A program made the position numbers and the translations under genes. This document shows, one piece after another, positions 55,901 through 63,293 of a stretch of 64,000 nucleotides of DNA. The DNA comes from Oxalobacteraceae bacterium OTU3CINTB1 (GTDB lineage: Bacteria > Pseudomonadota > Gammaproteobacteria > Burkholderiales > Burkholderiaceae_D), in NCBI GenBank assembly GCA_024123955.1, contig CP099652.1, positions 2,108,001-2,172,000 on the forward strand, given 5' to 3'. The notes under the pieces were generated by a model. The model was not told where the DNA came from. It searched no databases and saw nothing but the letters and a program-made list of their open reading frames with translations. Each line of letters begins with the position of its first letter. Within the stretch, counting starts at the first letter, position 1.

Positions 55901-57038
55901 CAACCGCATGAGCCATCCTTTCGGCGCCGGCTACTGGGGCGACGACAAGGCCAGTCAGGCAAACCCCGCACAGCGGCGCGAGTTGTTCAAGCAGGCCATC
56001 AGCGGCAGCAAGATCGCGCTGCACAGCCGGTCCAGCAACCTTTTCGCGACATTGGACAACGACGACTTCTTCCAATACCTGGGTGGCACCGCGATGGCGA
56101 TCCGCAGCGTCGACGGCAAGACGCCGGAGGTGGTGGTGAGCGATCTGTCCAATCCGCGCAAGCCGGGCCACAAGACGCTGGAGCAGTACATGGGCCAGGA
56201 AATGCAGTCGCGCTATCTCAATCCAAAGTGGGCCGACAGCATGCTGAAGGAAGGGTATTCCGGCGCGCGCTACATCAACCGCGTGGTCGACTACCTGTGG
56301 GCGTGGCAGGTGACGGTGCCGGAAGTGGTCGACGGCAGCAAGTGGCAGCGCATGTACGACACCTACGTGGCCGACCGCCATGGCCTGAAAGTGCGTGAGC
56401 GCTTTGCCGCCAGCGGCAACCTGCGCGCGTACCAGGCCGTGACCGACCGCATGCTGAGCGCCATCGAGCGTGGATACTGGAAACCGGGCGACGCGGTGCG
56501 CGACAACCTCACGCGGCAGAACGCGCGGGCGATCAAGGACGCGGGCGTGTCGTGCAGCGCGGATTCGTGCAGCAAGGCGACGTTGAAGATCGCGCCGCAG
56601 TTCACCGGCCAGTTCGTGCCGAACGTCGGCTCGAATCCGGCGATCGCACGCGGGGCGGCGGCTGCCGGCCGCGCAGGCGGTTCGGCGCCGTCGGCGCAGC
56701 CGGTGGCGGCCGCGCCGGGGCAGCAGCAGGCCAACGACGCCGCGATGCAGGCCGCGCTGGCGGACCTGCAAGTGCTGCAAGCGAAGTCGCAGGAACTGCA
56801 ACCGGTACCGGCGCCGCGCGCGAAAGCCAAACCGGCCGATCCGGCGCCGGCATCGTTTGCGAAAACCGAGCCTGCCGACGCCAAGGTAAGCGGGTTTGAG
56901 ATGCGGACGCTGGCCGATCTGAGTCCGGCGCAGAAGACGGTGGGGACGCTGGCCTTGCTGGCGCTGGCCGCCGGGTTGGTGGGCGCCGGCTACATCGGAC
57001 GGCGCAAGAAGCTGGCCAAGCTAAAGGAAATGCTCTGA
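52929..57038 (+). CDS. CobN-like chelatase, anchored in the inner membrane at both ends (HmuS-like)
   Basis: A 1369-residue protein of the CobN/magnesium-chelatase-H family. Residues 9-27 are an uncleaved-type membrane helix (TLEVVLLLLISFFIVGYVH). The chelatase body has HIGTHGTQEWLTGKEAGL from residue 565, YPYVMDDVGEG, NLWGVETSRHEG and SHPFGAGYWGDD. A Pro/Ala/Gln-rich linker (about 1235-1330) leads to a second helix at about 1337-1356, then RRKKLAKLKEML. The basic ends place the body in the periplasm. Cytoplasmic CobN inserts cobalt with CobS and CobT, which are absent here. The nearest analogue by architecture is HmuS, the haem dechelatase of Bacteroidota. Control by B12 points to corrinoid or cobalt handling. 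Confidence 0.88.
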   Translation: MFRNKRFGTLEVVLLLLISFFIVGYVHSAQAPRTLALMLGDVESRPAVLAVRGLQAELKELNVVIRIIPNNGMTQADRNALASADVAIVNAKGRLAMAGLKDELQALRKSRHPVFAVGGAIDDSIREMGVQDDKTIQQYHSEGGIENMGNLLRYILRQHFGATLAVSPVHAMPDVGLYDVAANRTYSSYEHYLQGYANYKTGAPWIAVPFYRASLVAGQTLPLAAIVARLEASGYNVLPVFGYPYDVPLRFLLDENGKSRVELIVALGMKVGGTANTGALLDKIGVPAINAITLSQHTAAQWRESKIGLDIIERTWQLAGAEMAGLIQPTVVASRERISDAQTGLAYVEETPIPERIERLNERAAAWLALRQKANGDKRIAMIYFNYPHGSETIGAAYLNVLPESLWQIVQRLKRDGYQTGDALPAGEGELQGEIQQWGNYPGKSKGDYMTGLKHLAESGQALLVPLSDYQAWFAKMPQTLRDSILASWGKPESAPVLWRDAKGEAFFVYPARRFGNVLMAPQPGRAWEQNLEKLHNEVSMPPSHEYIAFYLWLQKGFQANAVMHIGTHGTQEWLTGKEAGLSEDDPTEALIGAMPNIYPYVMDDVGEGIQAKRRGMATIIDHMTPPFDIAGLNPDLRELGALLNDYRVAEQKSPLLARSHLLALNRVASKSGVLKDMKKTELKTEADMEALEEYLDDTGNKLTPFGLHTFGVAPTAERRNATARAVVSLDAGASAEQKAKRIAQLESDIERSAALELDRLMEALSGRYIPAGASADLVRNPDALPTGRNFFGLDPSRIPSKTTYEAGAKLALQLVDDYRKRHGVYPDKLSMNLWGVETSRHEGIMEAQAMALMGVRPTWDERGRVTGVEALTRKELGRPRVDVTLISSGLFRDLFGNLLALMDKAAQLAQQQDDLGAAADAGQSGNVMQEHSRKTAVALQATGISADEARRMASVRIFGVPSGAYGTQIEKLIPLTNAWKNEKEVADVFINRMSHPFGAGYWGDDKASQANPAQRRELFKQAISGSKIALHSRSSNLFATLDNDDFFQYLGGTAMAIRSVDGKTPEVVVSDLSNPRKPGHKTLEQYMGQEMQSRYLNPKWADSMLKEGYSGARYINRVVDYLWAWQVTVPEVVDGSKWQRMYDTYVADRHGLKVRERFAASGNLRAYQAVTDRMLSAIERGYWKPGDAVRDNLTRQNARAIKDAGVSCSADSCSKATLKIAPQFTGQFVPNVGSNPAIARGAAAAGRAGGSAPSAQPVAAAPGQQQANDAAMQAALADLQVLQAKSQELQPVPAPRAKAKPADPAPASFAKTEPADAKVSGFEMRTLADLSPAQKTVGTLALLALAAGLVGAGYIGRRKKLAKLKEML

Positions 57039-57057
57039 GCGGGGGCGGCTAAGGACA

Positions 57058-57819
57058 TCAACGGACAAACATCCAAACCGTCAACGCCGCGCCGACCACC
57101 ACCACGAACCCACGCATCACCTTTTCCGGCAGGCGGTGGATCAACCACCCGCCGCACAAGCCGCCGGCGATCCCGCCGACGCACAGCGCCAGGGCCGCCG
57201 GCCAGCTAATCAAACCTGAGGTGGCGAATATCATGGCCGCCACCGCGTTCATGGCCATCGCCAGGACGTTCTTGGTGGCCGCCGCCATGCGCACTTGCTG
57301 CCCCGCGACGGTCAGCGCCGCCAGCATCAGGAAGCCGATGCCGCCGCCGAAGTAGCCGCCATAAATCGCGATACATCCCTGCGCCAGCACCAGCACCCAG
57401 CGCGGCATCGCACCAGCCGCGTGCAGCGGCTTTTTGCGGAAACTCCCCCATGCGAACACGCTGGTGGCGAACAGCACCAGCCAAGGCACCAGCCGCTCGA
57501 AGAACGACGCCGGGGTGTTCAGCAGCAGCACCGCGCCGAACACGCCGCCGATGGCGCTGATGATCAGCATCTGTCGGAACGTCAGCGGGCCGACGTCGCC
57601 CACCAGCTTTCGTCCCGCATAGGCGGAAGTAATCTGACTGGGGAACAGCGCGATGGTCGACGTCATGTTGGCGGCCAGCGGATTCAATCCGGCCAGCAGC
57701 AGGGCGGGGAAGGTGATGAACGAGCCGCCCCCGGCGAGCGCGTTTTGCACGCCGGCGAGGAATCCTGCGGCGGCGACCATCAGGACGATGTGCAGTTCAA
57801 GCGGTGGGACTGGCGGCAT
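57058..57819 (-). CDS. Sulfite exporter TauE/SafE family permease
   Basis: A 253-residue membrane protein with seven to eight hydrophobic segments. LAGVQNALAGGGSFITFPALLLAGLNPLAANMTSTIAL is its N-terminal repeat, with GGYFGGGIGFLMLAAL beginning the second repeat: the paired signatures of the TauE/SafE family. Members export sulfite, sulfoacetate or other anions. It converges on the CobN-like gene with 20 bases between stops and no clear terminator. Substrate unknown. Confidence 0.88.
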   Translation of the reverse strand: MPPVPPLELHIVLMVAAAGFLAGVQNALAGGGSFITFPALLLAGLNPLAANMTSTIALFPSQITSAYAGRKLVGDVGPLTFRQMLIISAIGGVFGAVLLLNTPASFFERLVPWLVLFATSVFAWGSFRKKPLHAAGAMPRWVLVLAQGCIAIYGGYFGGGIGFLMLAALTVAGQQVRMAAATKNVLAMAMNAVAAMIFATSGLISWPAALALCVGGIAGGLCGGWLIHRLPEKVMRGFVVVVGAALTVWMFVR

Positions 57820-57955
57820 GGGCGGGAGACAGACATGGTTGATGTGGGATCGGGCGGAGTAGCAGTTTCCGATCGATTATAACCGTGGCCGCAAAAGCTT
57901 TCCGGGCGCCGGGTTCGTGCGACGGGCCCGCGCCGGTGGTGCTACGATATTTCGC

Positions 57956-58675
57956 ATGACGACACCCTACCAACTCTATTACTGGGACGGCCTGCAAGGC
58001 CGCGGCGAATTCGTGCGGCTGGCGCTGGAGGAGGCGGGCATCCCCTACGACGATGTGGCGCGGCGCAAGAAGGGCGTGCCTGCGTTGATGGCAAGCCTGG
58101 ACGGCGACAAAGTCGATCATCCGTCGTTCGCGCCGCCGGTGCTGCGCGCGGGCGATCTGCTGATCGGGCAGACGTCCAATATCCTGCTGTTCCTGGGCGC
58201 GCGGCATGGACTGGCGCCGCGCGCGGAGGCGGGGCGCTTGTGGGCCAACCAGCTGCAGCTGACCATCTCCGACATCGTCGCCGAGGCGCACGACACGCAT
58301 CATCCGATCTCCACCAACAAATACTACGAGGACCAGAAGAAGGAAGCCAAGGCGCGCGCCAAGGACTTCAGGGAGACGCGCATACCGAAGTTCCTGGACT
58401 ATTTCGAAGGTGTGGTGCGGCGCAATCCGGGGCGCGGCGGCTGGGCCATCGGCTCCCGCCTGACGTATGTCGATCTGTCGCTGTTCCAGCTGATCGAGGG
58501 TTTGCGCTATGCGTTTCCGAAGACGATGGCGAAGCTCGAACCTTCGTATCCCGGCCTGGTGGCCTTGCGCGACAAGGTGGCGGCGCGTCCCAATATCGCC
58601 GCCTATGTGGGCTCGAAGCGGCGCATCCCGTTCAACGAGGACGGCATCTTCCGCCACTACCCCGAGTTGGAATAA
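57956..58675 (+). CDS. Glutathione S-transferase family protein
   Basis: A 239-residue protein. The thioredoxin-like domain (YQLYYWDGLQGRGEFVRLALEEAG) is followed by the cis-Pro region PPVLRAGDLLIGQTSNILLFLG, and the helical C-terminal domain contains the capping-box-like GSRLTYVDLSLFQLIEGLR. This resembles the sigma/alpha-like bacterial GSTs with Tyr near residue 8 or 9 as likely catalytic group. The start at 57956 is chosen over the longer frame because it gives the family N-terminus. Confidence 0.85.
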   Translation: MTTPYQLYYWDGLQGRGEFVRLALEEAGIPYDDVARRKKGVPALMASLDGDKVDHPSFAPPVLRAGDLLIGQTSNILLFLGARHGLAPRAEAGRLWANQLQLTISDIVAEAHDTHHPISTNKYYEDQKKEAKARAKDFRETRIPKFLDYFEGVVRRNPGRGGWAIGSRLTYVDLSLFQLIEGLRYAFPKTMAKLEPSYPGLVALRDKVAARPNIAAYVGSKRRIPFNEDGIFRHYPELE

Positions 58676-58700
58676 CCCGGGGCTGGCGGGGCATGCCGAA

Positions 58701-58901
58701 TCAGGCGGCGGCGGTGACCGGGTAGCCGGCGTCGGCGATGGCTGATTTCAGCGGCGCCAGCGCCGTGGCGCTGTCGATTTTGACGGTCTTGGTGGCCAGA
58801 TCGACTTCGACCTTGGCGGCGGCGTCGATCGCCTGCACCGCCTTGGTCACAGCGCCCACGCAGTGACCGCAACTCATGTTTTCCACTTGTAGCTGATACA
58901 T
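58701..58901 (-). CDS. copZ: Copper chaperone, heavy-metal-associated domain
   Basis: A 66-residue single HMA domain with the metal loop MSCGHC (Cys11 and Cys14) and the fold pattern QLQVENM, VTKAVQAIDAAAKVEVDLA, VKIDSATALAPLKSAIADAGYPV. It should carry Cu(I) to CopA. The ATG at 58901 has AAGGAGA upstream. A clean CueR-type promoter lies directly upstream, tying it to the copA-cueR genes 7 kb away. Confidence 0.9.
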   Translation of the reverse strand: MYQLQVENMSCGHCVGAVTKAVQAIDAAAKVEVDLATKTVKIDSATALAPLKSAIADAGYPVTAAA

Positions 58902-58931
58902 CGACTTCTCCTTCTCGGTTTCGATGATCAT

Positions 58932-58962
58932 ACTGTATGCCTTCCAATCGTGGGAAGGTCAA
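58932..58962 (-). promoter_or_regulatory. CueR-type promoter of copZ
   Basis: On the minus strand TTGACC (58962-58957), a 19-base spacer and TACAGT (58937-58932). The spacer contains the dyad CCTTCC-CACGATT-GGAAGG. The overlong spacer with a dyad between the boxes is diagnostic for MerR-family control. Confidence 0.88.
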
Positions 58963-58990
58963 GGGAGTCCTGATGAGTCGGAACGTCGCT

Positions 58991-59024
58991 TGGCGGATTA
59001 CGCTGCGCTAATCCGCCCTACGTG
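58991..59024. repeat. Palindromic repeat (GGCGGATTA family), copy 3
   Basis: GGCGGATTA (58992-59000) and TAATCCGCC (59009-59017) form a hairpin, followed by CTACGTG as in copy 1. It corresponds to one half of the paired element at 10055-10150, and lies between copZ and the HicB-like gene. Confidence 0.88.
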
Positions 59025-59062
59025 GTTTAGATTGACGCTTGTTGCCCGGGGAACGCTCAGAG

Positions 59063-59347
59063 TCAACCCTCCGGCGGATCGTCCAGCCTGGCCAGGTCGA
59101 GGCTGACCATGGCCCAGATGCCGTCGGCGTAATCCGGCTCGCGCGACAGGTGCTCCACTTCGGACGGTCTGATTTCAAACGATTTGCCCTGCTCGACCAG
59201 CTGGCCGACGTGGCCGTAGATGGCCTTGGTGGCGTTGCTCATCGCTTTGTCCACCGTCTCACCGGTGGTCACGCAGCCCGGGATGTCCGGGACGGTCACC
59301 CCGTATCGGCTGCCTTCACGCTTCTGGATCAGGATAGGAATGTCCAT
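59063..59347 (-). CDS. HicB-family antitoxin-like protein, no HicA seen
   Basis: A 94-residue protein. The partial RNase H fold of HicB is visible as PILIQKREGSRYGVTVPDIPGCVTTGETVDKAMSNA-like sequence, with the Asp-Ile-Pro-Gly-Cys signature at about 21-25. The C-terminal part carries no clear helix-turn-helix beyond the last 25 residues. GAGGT precedes the ATG. No HicA toxin (about 60 residues with a conserved His) is found on either side, so this is an orphan or a lone regulator. Confidence 0.78.
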   Translation of the reverse strand: MDIPILIQKREGSRYGVTVPDIPGCVTTGETVDKAMSNATKAIYGHVGQLVEQGKSFEIRPSEVEHLSREPDYADGIWAMVSLDLARLDDPPEG

Positions 59348-59502
59348 GGTCTTACCTCAGCTGTGGTCGGAAAAGGCGGGCGAAATCAATGACTTGGATG
59401 TCAGTGTTATACAGGATGCCACAGGATTCAAGAACTTTCGTGGATCAACACGCTTACTTGTGCCAACTTGTGCATAGGTTGGGTGGCAGAAACTGTTTGC
59501 GG

Positions 59503-59540
59503 AAAAAAGAAGCCCCGCCGGCATTGCTGCGGGCGGGGCT
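59503..59540 (-). terminator. Rho-independent terminator of the PhoH-family gene
   Basis: On the minus strand AGCCCCGCC (59540-59532) pairs with GGCGGGGCT (59519-59511) around a 12-base loop and is followed by TCTTTTTT. It lies 26 bases beyond the stop codon at 59567. Confidence 0.9.
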
Positions 59541-59566
59541 AACAGGTACCTGTTTATTCTACTACA

Positions 59567-61459
59567 TTACAGCACGTCGCTGGCGTGATCGGCCAGGCGC
59601 GAGCGTTCGCCGCGCGCCAGGGTCACGTGGCCGCTATGCGACCAACCCTTGAAGCGGTCGACCACGTACGTCAGGCCGCTGGAGCCTTCGGTCAGGTACG
59701 GCGTGTCGATCTGCGCGATGTTGCCCAGGCAGAGGATCTTGGTGCCCGGACCGGCGCGCGTGACCAACGTCTTGACCTGTTTCGGCGTCAAGTTCTGTGC
59801 TTCGTCGATGATCAGGAACTTGTTGACGAAGGTGCGGCCGCGCATGAAGTTGAGCGACTTGATCTTGATGCGCGAGCGGATCAGATCCTGCGTTGCCGCG
59901 CGGCCCCATTCGCCACCGTCCGAATCGGACTTGTTGAGCACTTCGAGGTTGTCGTCGAAGGCGCCCATCCACGGCGACATCTTTTCTTCCTCGGTGCCCG
60001 GCAGGAAACCGATGTCCTCGCCGACCGGCACCGTCACGCGGGTGACGATGATTTCGTTGTAGAGCTTGGTCTCGAGCACTTGCGCCAAGCCGGCCGCCAG
60101 GGCCAGCAGGGTCTTGCCGGTGCCGGCCTGGCCGAGCAGGGTGACGAAGTCGCATTCCGGATTCATCAGCAAGTTCAAGGCGAAGTTCTGCTCGCGGTTG
60201 CGGGCGGTGACACCCCACACATTGTTCTTGTTGTGGCTGAAGTCGCGCAGGGTTTGCAGCACGGCGGTCTTGCCGTTGATCTGTTTGACCTGGCCGTAGA
60301 ACGGCGCTTCGCCATTTTTCGGCTCCAGGAAGATGAACTGGTTGACCAGCAGCGACGGCACGAACGGACCGGTGACGCGGTAGAACGTCGCGCTCTGGCC
60401 GTTTTTATTTTCCTGCCACGATTCCAGGTCCTTGCCGTGCTTGGTCCAGAAGTCGTCCGGCAGCTGGACGATACCCGAGTACAGCAGGTCGGTATCTTCC
60501 ATCACGTGGTCGTTGAAGTAGTCCTCGGCCGGCAGGCCCAGCGCGCGCGCCTTGATGCGCATGTTGATGTCTTTCGACACCAGCACCACCGGACGGCCTT
60601 CCTGTTCGGCCTCGAGCGAGCGCACCACGGACAGGATCTGGTTGTCGGCTTTGCCGACCGGCAGGCCCACCGGCAGGTCCGCCGTTTGCATGCGGGTCTG
60701 GAAGTACAGGCGGCCCTTGGCGTCCTTGTTGCCCAGCTTGGACAGCGGGATGCCGTTCTCGATGGCGTCGTCGTCGGTGTTGGACACCAGCGCGTCGAGG
60801 GTGCGCGACACCTGGCGGGCATTGCGCGCCACCTCGGTCATGCCCTTCTTGTGGTTGTCCAACTCCTCCAACGTCATCATCGGCAGGTAGACGTCGTGCT
60901 CCTCGAAGCGGAACAGCGACGATGGATCGTGCATCAGCACGTTCGTGTCGAGCACGAACAGCTTGGTGGTGCCGGTCTGGTCGGCGTGACGGCTGGTCGA
61001 CGACTTGATCGCCACTTCATTGGCCTTGTGCTTGGCCGGGTGTGGCGCCTCGGCGGTGATCGGCGTGACCTTGCCGCGCGCGGCGGGCGCGGCGGGAACG
61101 GCCTTGGCCTTCGCGGCCGGCTTGGCGGCCACCGGTGCCGGGGCGGGTGTCGGCGTTGCTTGGGCGGCCTTCAACACGGCCGGCGCGGCCTTCAGCACAG
61201 CGGCCACGGCCTTCGATTTGGCGGTGGTTTTCGCTGGCGCCGCAGGTGCTGCCGGCGCGGCTTGGACGGCGACCGGCGCCGCCGCTCTGGATTTCGCTAC
61301 GGGTACTGCTTTGACGGGCGCCGCCTTCTTCGGCGCGGGTGCCGGCGCAATCTCGGCGACCGCCGCAATGGCGGAAACCGGGCGCGGCCCTGTCGCTTTT
61401 GGATAATCTTTTGCCAACAGTAAAGTCGCTGGCTTACTAGGTAATTTTGGCAGTGGCAT
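59567..61459 (-). CDS. PIN-PhoH family ATPase/ribonuclease (PhoH2-like)
   Basis: A 630-residue protein. Residues 1-160 are a low-complexity Ala/Pro/Lys extension, probably disordered. A PIN nuclease domain starts at LFVLDTNVLMHDPSSLF (Asp171) with further acidic positions in LEELDNHKKG and ALGLPAEDYFND. The PhoH ATPase domain has Walker A GQAGTGKT near residue 445, EEEKMSPWMG, LNFMRGRTF and Walker B FLIIDEAQN. PIN-PhoH proteins unwind and cut RNA. Without the N-terminal extension length is normal for the family. A structured leader of 284 bases lies upstream. Confidence 0.92.
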   Translation of the reverse strand: MPLPKLPSKPATLLLAKDYPKATGPRPVSAIAAVAEIAPAPAPKKAAPVKAVPVAKSRAAAPVAVQAAPAAPAAPAKTTAKSKAVAAVLKAAPAVLKAAQATPTPAPAPVAAKPAAKAKAVPAAPAARGKVTPITAEAPHPAKHKANEVAIKSSTSRHADQTGTTKLFVLDTNVLMHDPSSLFRFEEHDVYLPMMTLEELDNHKKGMTEVARNARQVSRTLDALVSNTDDDAIENGIPLSKLGNKDAKGRLYFQTRMQTADLPVGLPVGKADNQILSVVRSLEAEQEGRPVVLVSKDINMRIKARALGLPAEDYFNDHVMEDTDLLYSGIVQLPDDFWTKHGKDLESWQENKNGQSATFYRVTGPFVPSLLVNQFIFLEPKNGEAPFYGQVKQINGKTAVLQTLRDFSHNKNNVWGVTARNREQNFALNLLMNPECDFVTLLGQAGTGKTLLALAAGLAQVLETKLYNEIIVTRVTVPVGEDIGFLPGTEEEKMSPWMGAFDDNLEVLNKSDSDGGEWGRAATQDLIRSRIKIKSLNFMRGRTFVNKFLIIDEAQNLTPKQVKTLVTRAGPGTKILCLGNIAQIDTPYLTEGSSGLTYVVDRFKGWSHSGHVTLARGERSRLADHASDVL

Positions 61460-61510
61460 CAGGATCTCAATTGAAAAATAACTGGAGGAATCCGCCCATG
61501 GGACAAGCGC

Positions 61511-61634
61511 ACGTTTCCAATGGAGGAAACGTTAGTGCCGGATGGGGTGGATGCTGGGTGGAACGGAATAGTAGACTGCCGACGGGCGCACATCCTGCCC
61601 GGAGAAAGTACCGCGTGGTGGCCGGCTGGCCACC
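61511..61634 (-). promoter_or_regulatory. Structured 5' region of the PhoH-family gene
   Basis: Between the PhoH start (61459) and the bcp stop (61744) no gene is seen. Two hairpins stand out: ACGTTTCC/GGAAACGT (61511-61518 with 61525-61532, six-base loop) and GGTGGCC/GGCCACC (61617-61623 with 61628-61634, GGCT loop). They may form a regulatory leader; no known riboswitch class was recognised. Confidence 0.4.
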
Positions 61635-61743
61635 ATGTAGGGTGGGAAGAGTGACAGTGATGACTCAAAATGGTTAACAAAATGGCTGGATGCGCATGAT
61701 TCTGCTACGGTTGAGCAACTCTGAAAGGCAACGCGCAAACCTG

Positions 61744-62208
61744 TTAAGCCTGACGCGCCACAAATTCCAGCACTTCATCGACGTGACCCGCTACCTTCAC
61801 GCCTCTCCATTCTTTCACCAATTGACCGCTAGCGTCAATGACAAACGTGCTGCGCTCGACGCCACGGACGGTCTTGCCGTACATTTGCTTCATTTTCATG
61901 ACGTTGAACTGCGCGCAGACCGCCTCGTCGGGATCGGAAATGAGCTCGAAAGGCAGGCCCAGCTTGGCTTTGAAGCCTTCGTGCGAGCGCAGCGAATCGC
62001 GGCTGATGCCGTAGATTTCGGTGCCGGCGGCCTGGAATTGTTCGTACAGATCGCGGAACGCCATGTTCTCGGTGGTGCAGCCGGGGGTATTGTCTTTCGG
62101 GTAGAAAAACAGCACGGTATGGCGCGCTGGCCGGCCCGACAACTGGAACGTCCGGCCGCTCGTCATGGGGGCGGAAAAGTCGGTAACTACGGGTTGGCTA
62201 TCAGCCAC
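61744..62208 (-). CDS. bcp: Peroxiredoxin, Bcp/PrxQ type
   Basis: A 154-residue thiol peroxidase that reduces hydroperoxides. The peroxidatic Cys44 is in FFYPKDNTPGCTTEN; the resolving Cys usually five residues later in PrxQ is replaced (ENMAF), so this is the one-Cys form. The GTG at 62208 with AGGAGA six bases upstream is preferred over an ATG at 62238 that lies before that ribosome binding site. C-terminal TFVIDASGQLVKEWRGVKV is typical. Confidence 0.92.
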   Translation of the reverse strand: MADSQPVVTDFSAPMTSGRTFQLSGRPARHTVLFFYPKDNTPGCTTENMAFRDLYEQFQAAGTEIYGISRDSLRSHEGFKAKLGLPFELISDPDEAVCAQFNVMKMKQMYGKTVRGVERSTFVIDASGQLVKEWRGVKVAGHVDEVLEFVARQA

Positions 62209-62299
62209 TGGTTTTCTCCTGGAGATGGACATCGACAATATGAGGGCGAGTTTTCACCCTTCAAGACGGGCGGGCAAAGTAAATATTGTCCAACCTGGC

Positions 62300-63265
62300 C
62301 TAGGACCGCGCCCGCAGGCGCGCGTGCAGCTGCTCGGCCGTGATGGACGCGCCATCGGCGGTCAGGCTGGAAATCGTCAGCATGCGGCCGTCGCCGCAAA
62401 CGCCAAAGATGCAATTATCCACTACGGTCAAGCCCGGTGGCAAACCGACGGCGACGACGTTGCCGAAATTGCCGGACAGGCGGGCGCGCCCGATCACGTA
62501 ACGCACGCCGGCGATGTCGGTGAAGGCGCCGGGGTAGGGCGGCGCGGCGGCGCGGTGCAGATTGTAGACCTGCCGCGCCGGCTGGCGCCAGTCGATGCGG
62601 CCGTCCTCGGGCGTGCGCGGGCCTAAGCCGGCGGCCGCTTTGGGACCTGCTCTGACACCGTTGTGCAGGCGCGGCGCCGTGCCGTCGAGCAGCGACGGCA
62701 GCACGCGCCACAAGGTCTGCTCGGCCGCCACGGTGACCTTGACGGACACGTCGAATGCGGTGTCGTCGGGCAGGATCGGCACCTCCACCTGCGAGACGAT
62801 GGCGCCGGCAAAGGGCTCGGACGTCAACTCGTGCAGGCTGGCGCCGGTGACGGTGGCGTCGTGCAGCACCGCCCACTCGACCGGCGCGGCGCCAGGAAAC
62901 TCCGGCAGCAGCGAGCCGTGCATATTGTAGGCCGGGGCGACCGCGAGCAACTCCGCCGGCAGCGTGCGGCCGTAGTCAAAGCTGAACATCAGATCCGGCA
63001 TGGCGTCGCGCACCTCTTCCAGCAAATCGGGCGATGCAACATCGTCGGGGGCGGTGCAGGGGATGCGTTCTTCACGGCACAGCGAGCGCACCGATTCGTC
63101 GTGGTTGTTTACGCCGGGGTCTTCATGGTGGGTGACCACCAGCGCAACGTCGACGCCGCCGGCCAGCAGCACCTTGATGCAACGTACGCCGAGCTTGCGG
63201 TGCGCGAAGACGACCGCGCGTTGACGGCGGTCGTGGTCGTTCGTGTCGCCGGCTGCGTCGCTCAT
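62300..63265 (-). CDS. Formyltransferase-like protein (ArnA N-terminal type) lacking the catalytic Asp
   Basis: A 321-residue protein of the 10-formyl-tetrahydrofolate-dependent family. The N-terminal Rossmann-like part includes HHEDPGVNNHDESVRSLC and FSFDYGRTLP; the folate-site motif is NMHGSLLPEFPGAAPVEW with Asn114 and His116. The third catalytic residue, an Asp in the motif that reads ADAGAIV in ArnA, is Phe152 here (EPFAGAIV). The C-terminal OB-like domain (GRIDWRQPARQVYNLHRA) is present. Start at 63265 is used; the frame is open to 63331 but that overlaps the upstream gene. It may be inactive or altered in chemistry. Confidence 0.82.
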   Translation of the reverse strand: MSDAAGDTNDHDRRQRAVVFAHRKLGVRCIKVLLAGGVDVALVVTHHEDPGVNNHDESVRSLCREERIPCTAPDDVASPDLLEEVRDAMPDLMFSFDYGRTLPAELLAVAPAYNMHGSLLPEFPGAAPVEWAVLHDATVTGASLHELTSEPFAGAIVSQVEVPILPDDTAFDVSVKVTVAAEQTLWRVLPSLLDGTAPRLHNGVRAGPKAAAGLGPRTPEDGRIDWRQPARQVYNLHRAAAPPYPGAFTDIAGVRYVIGRARLSGNFGNVVAVGLPPGLTVVDNCIFGVCGDGRMLTISSLTADGASITAEQLHARLRARS

Positions 63266-63293
63266 GGCCGCGCGCCTTGTGGTTTCGGCCGGC

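Noticed and set aside
52929..57038. Calling the large chelatase cobN of the aerobic B12 pathway
   Set aside because: It has membrane anchors at both ends, no cobS/cobT, and sits with TolQ-like and DUF2149 genes, so a periplasmic HmuS-like role fits better.
61459..61680. 73-codon frame on the minus strand ending at the PhoH start codon
   Set aside because: The stop overlaps the PhoH start by one base, which looks like coupling, but composition is not protein-like and the hairpins explain the region better.
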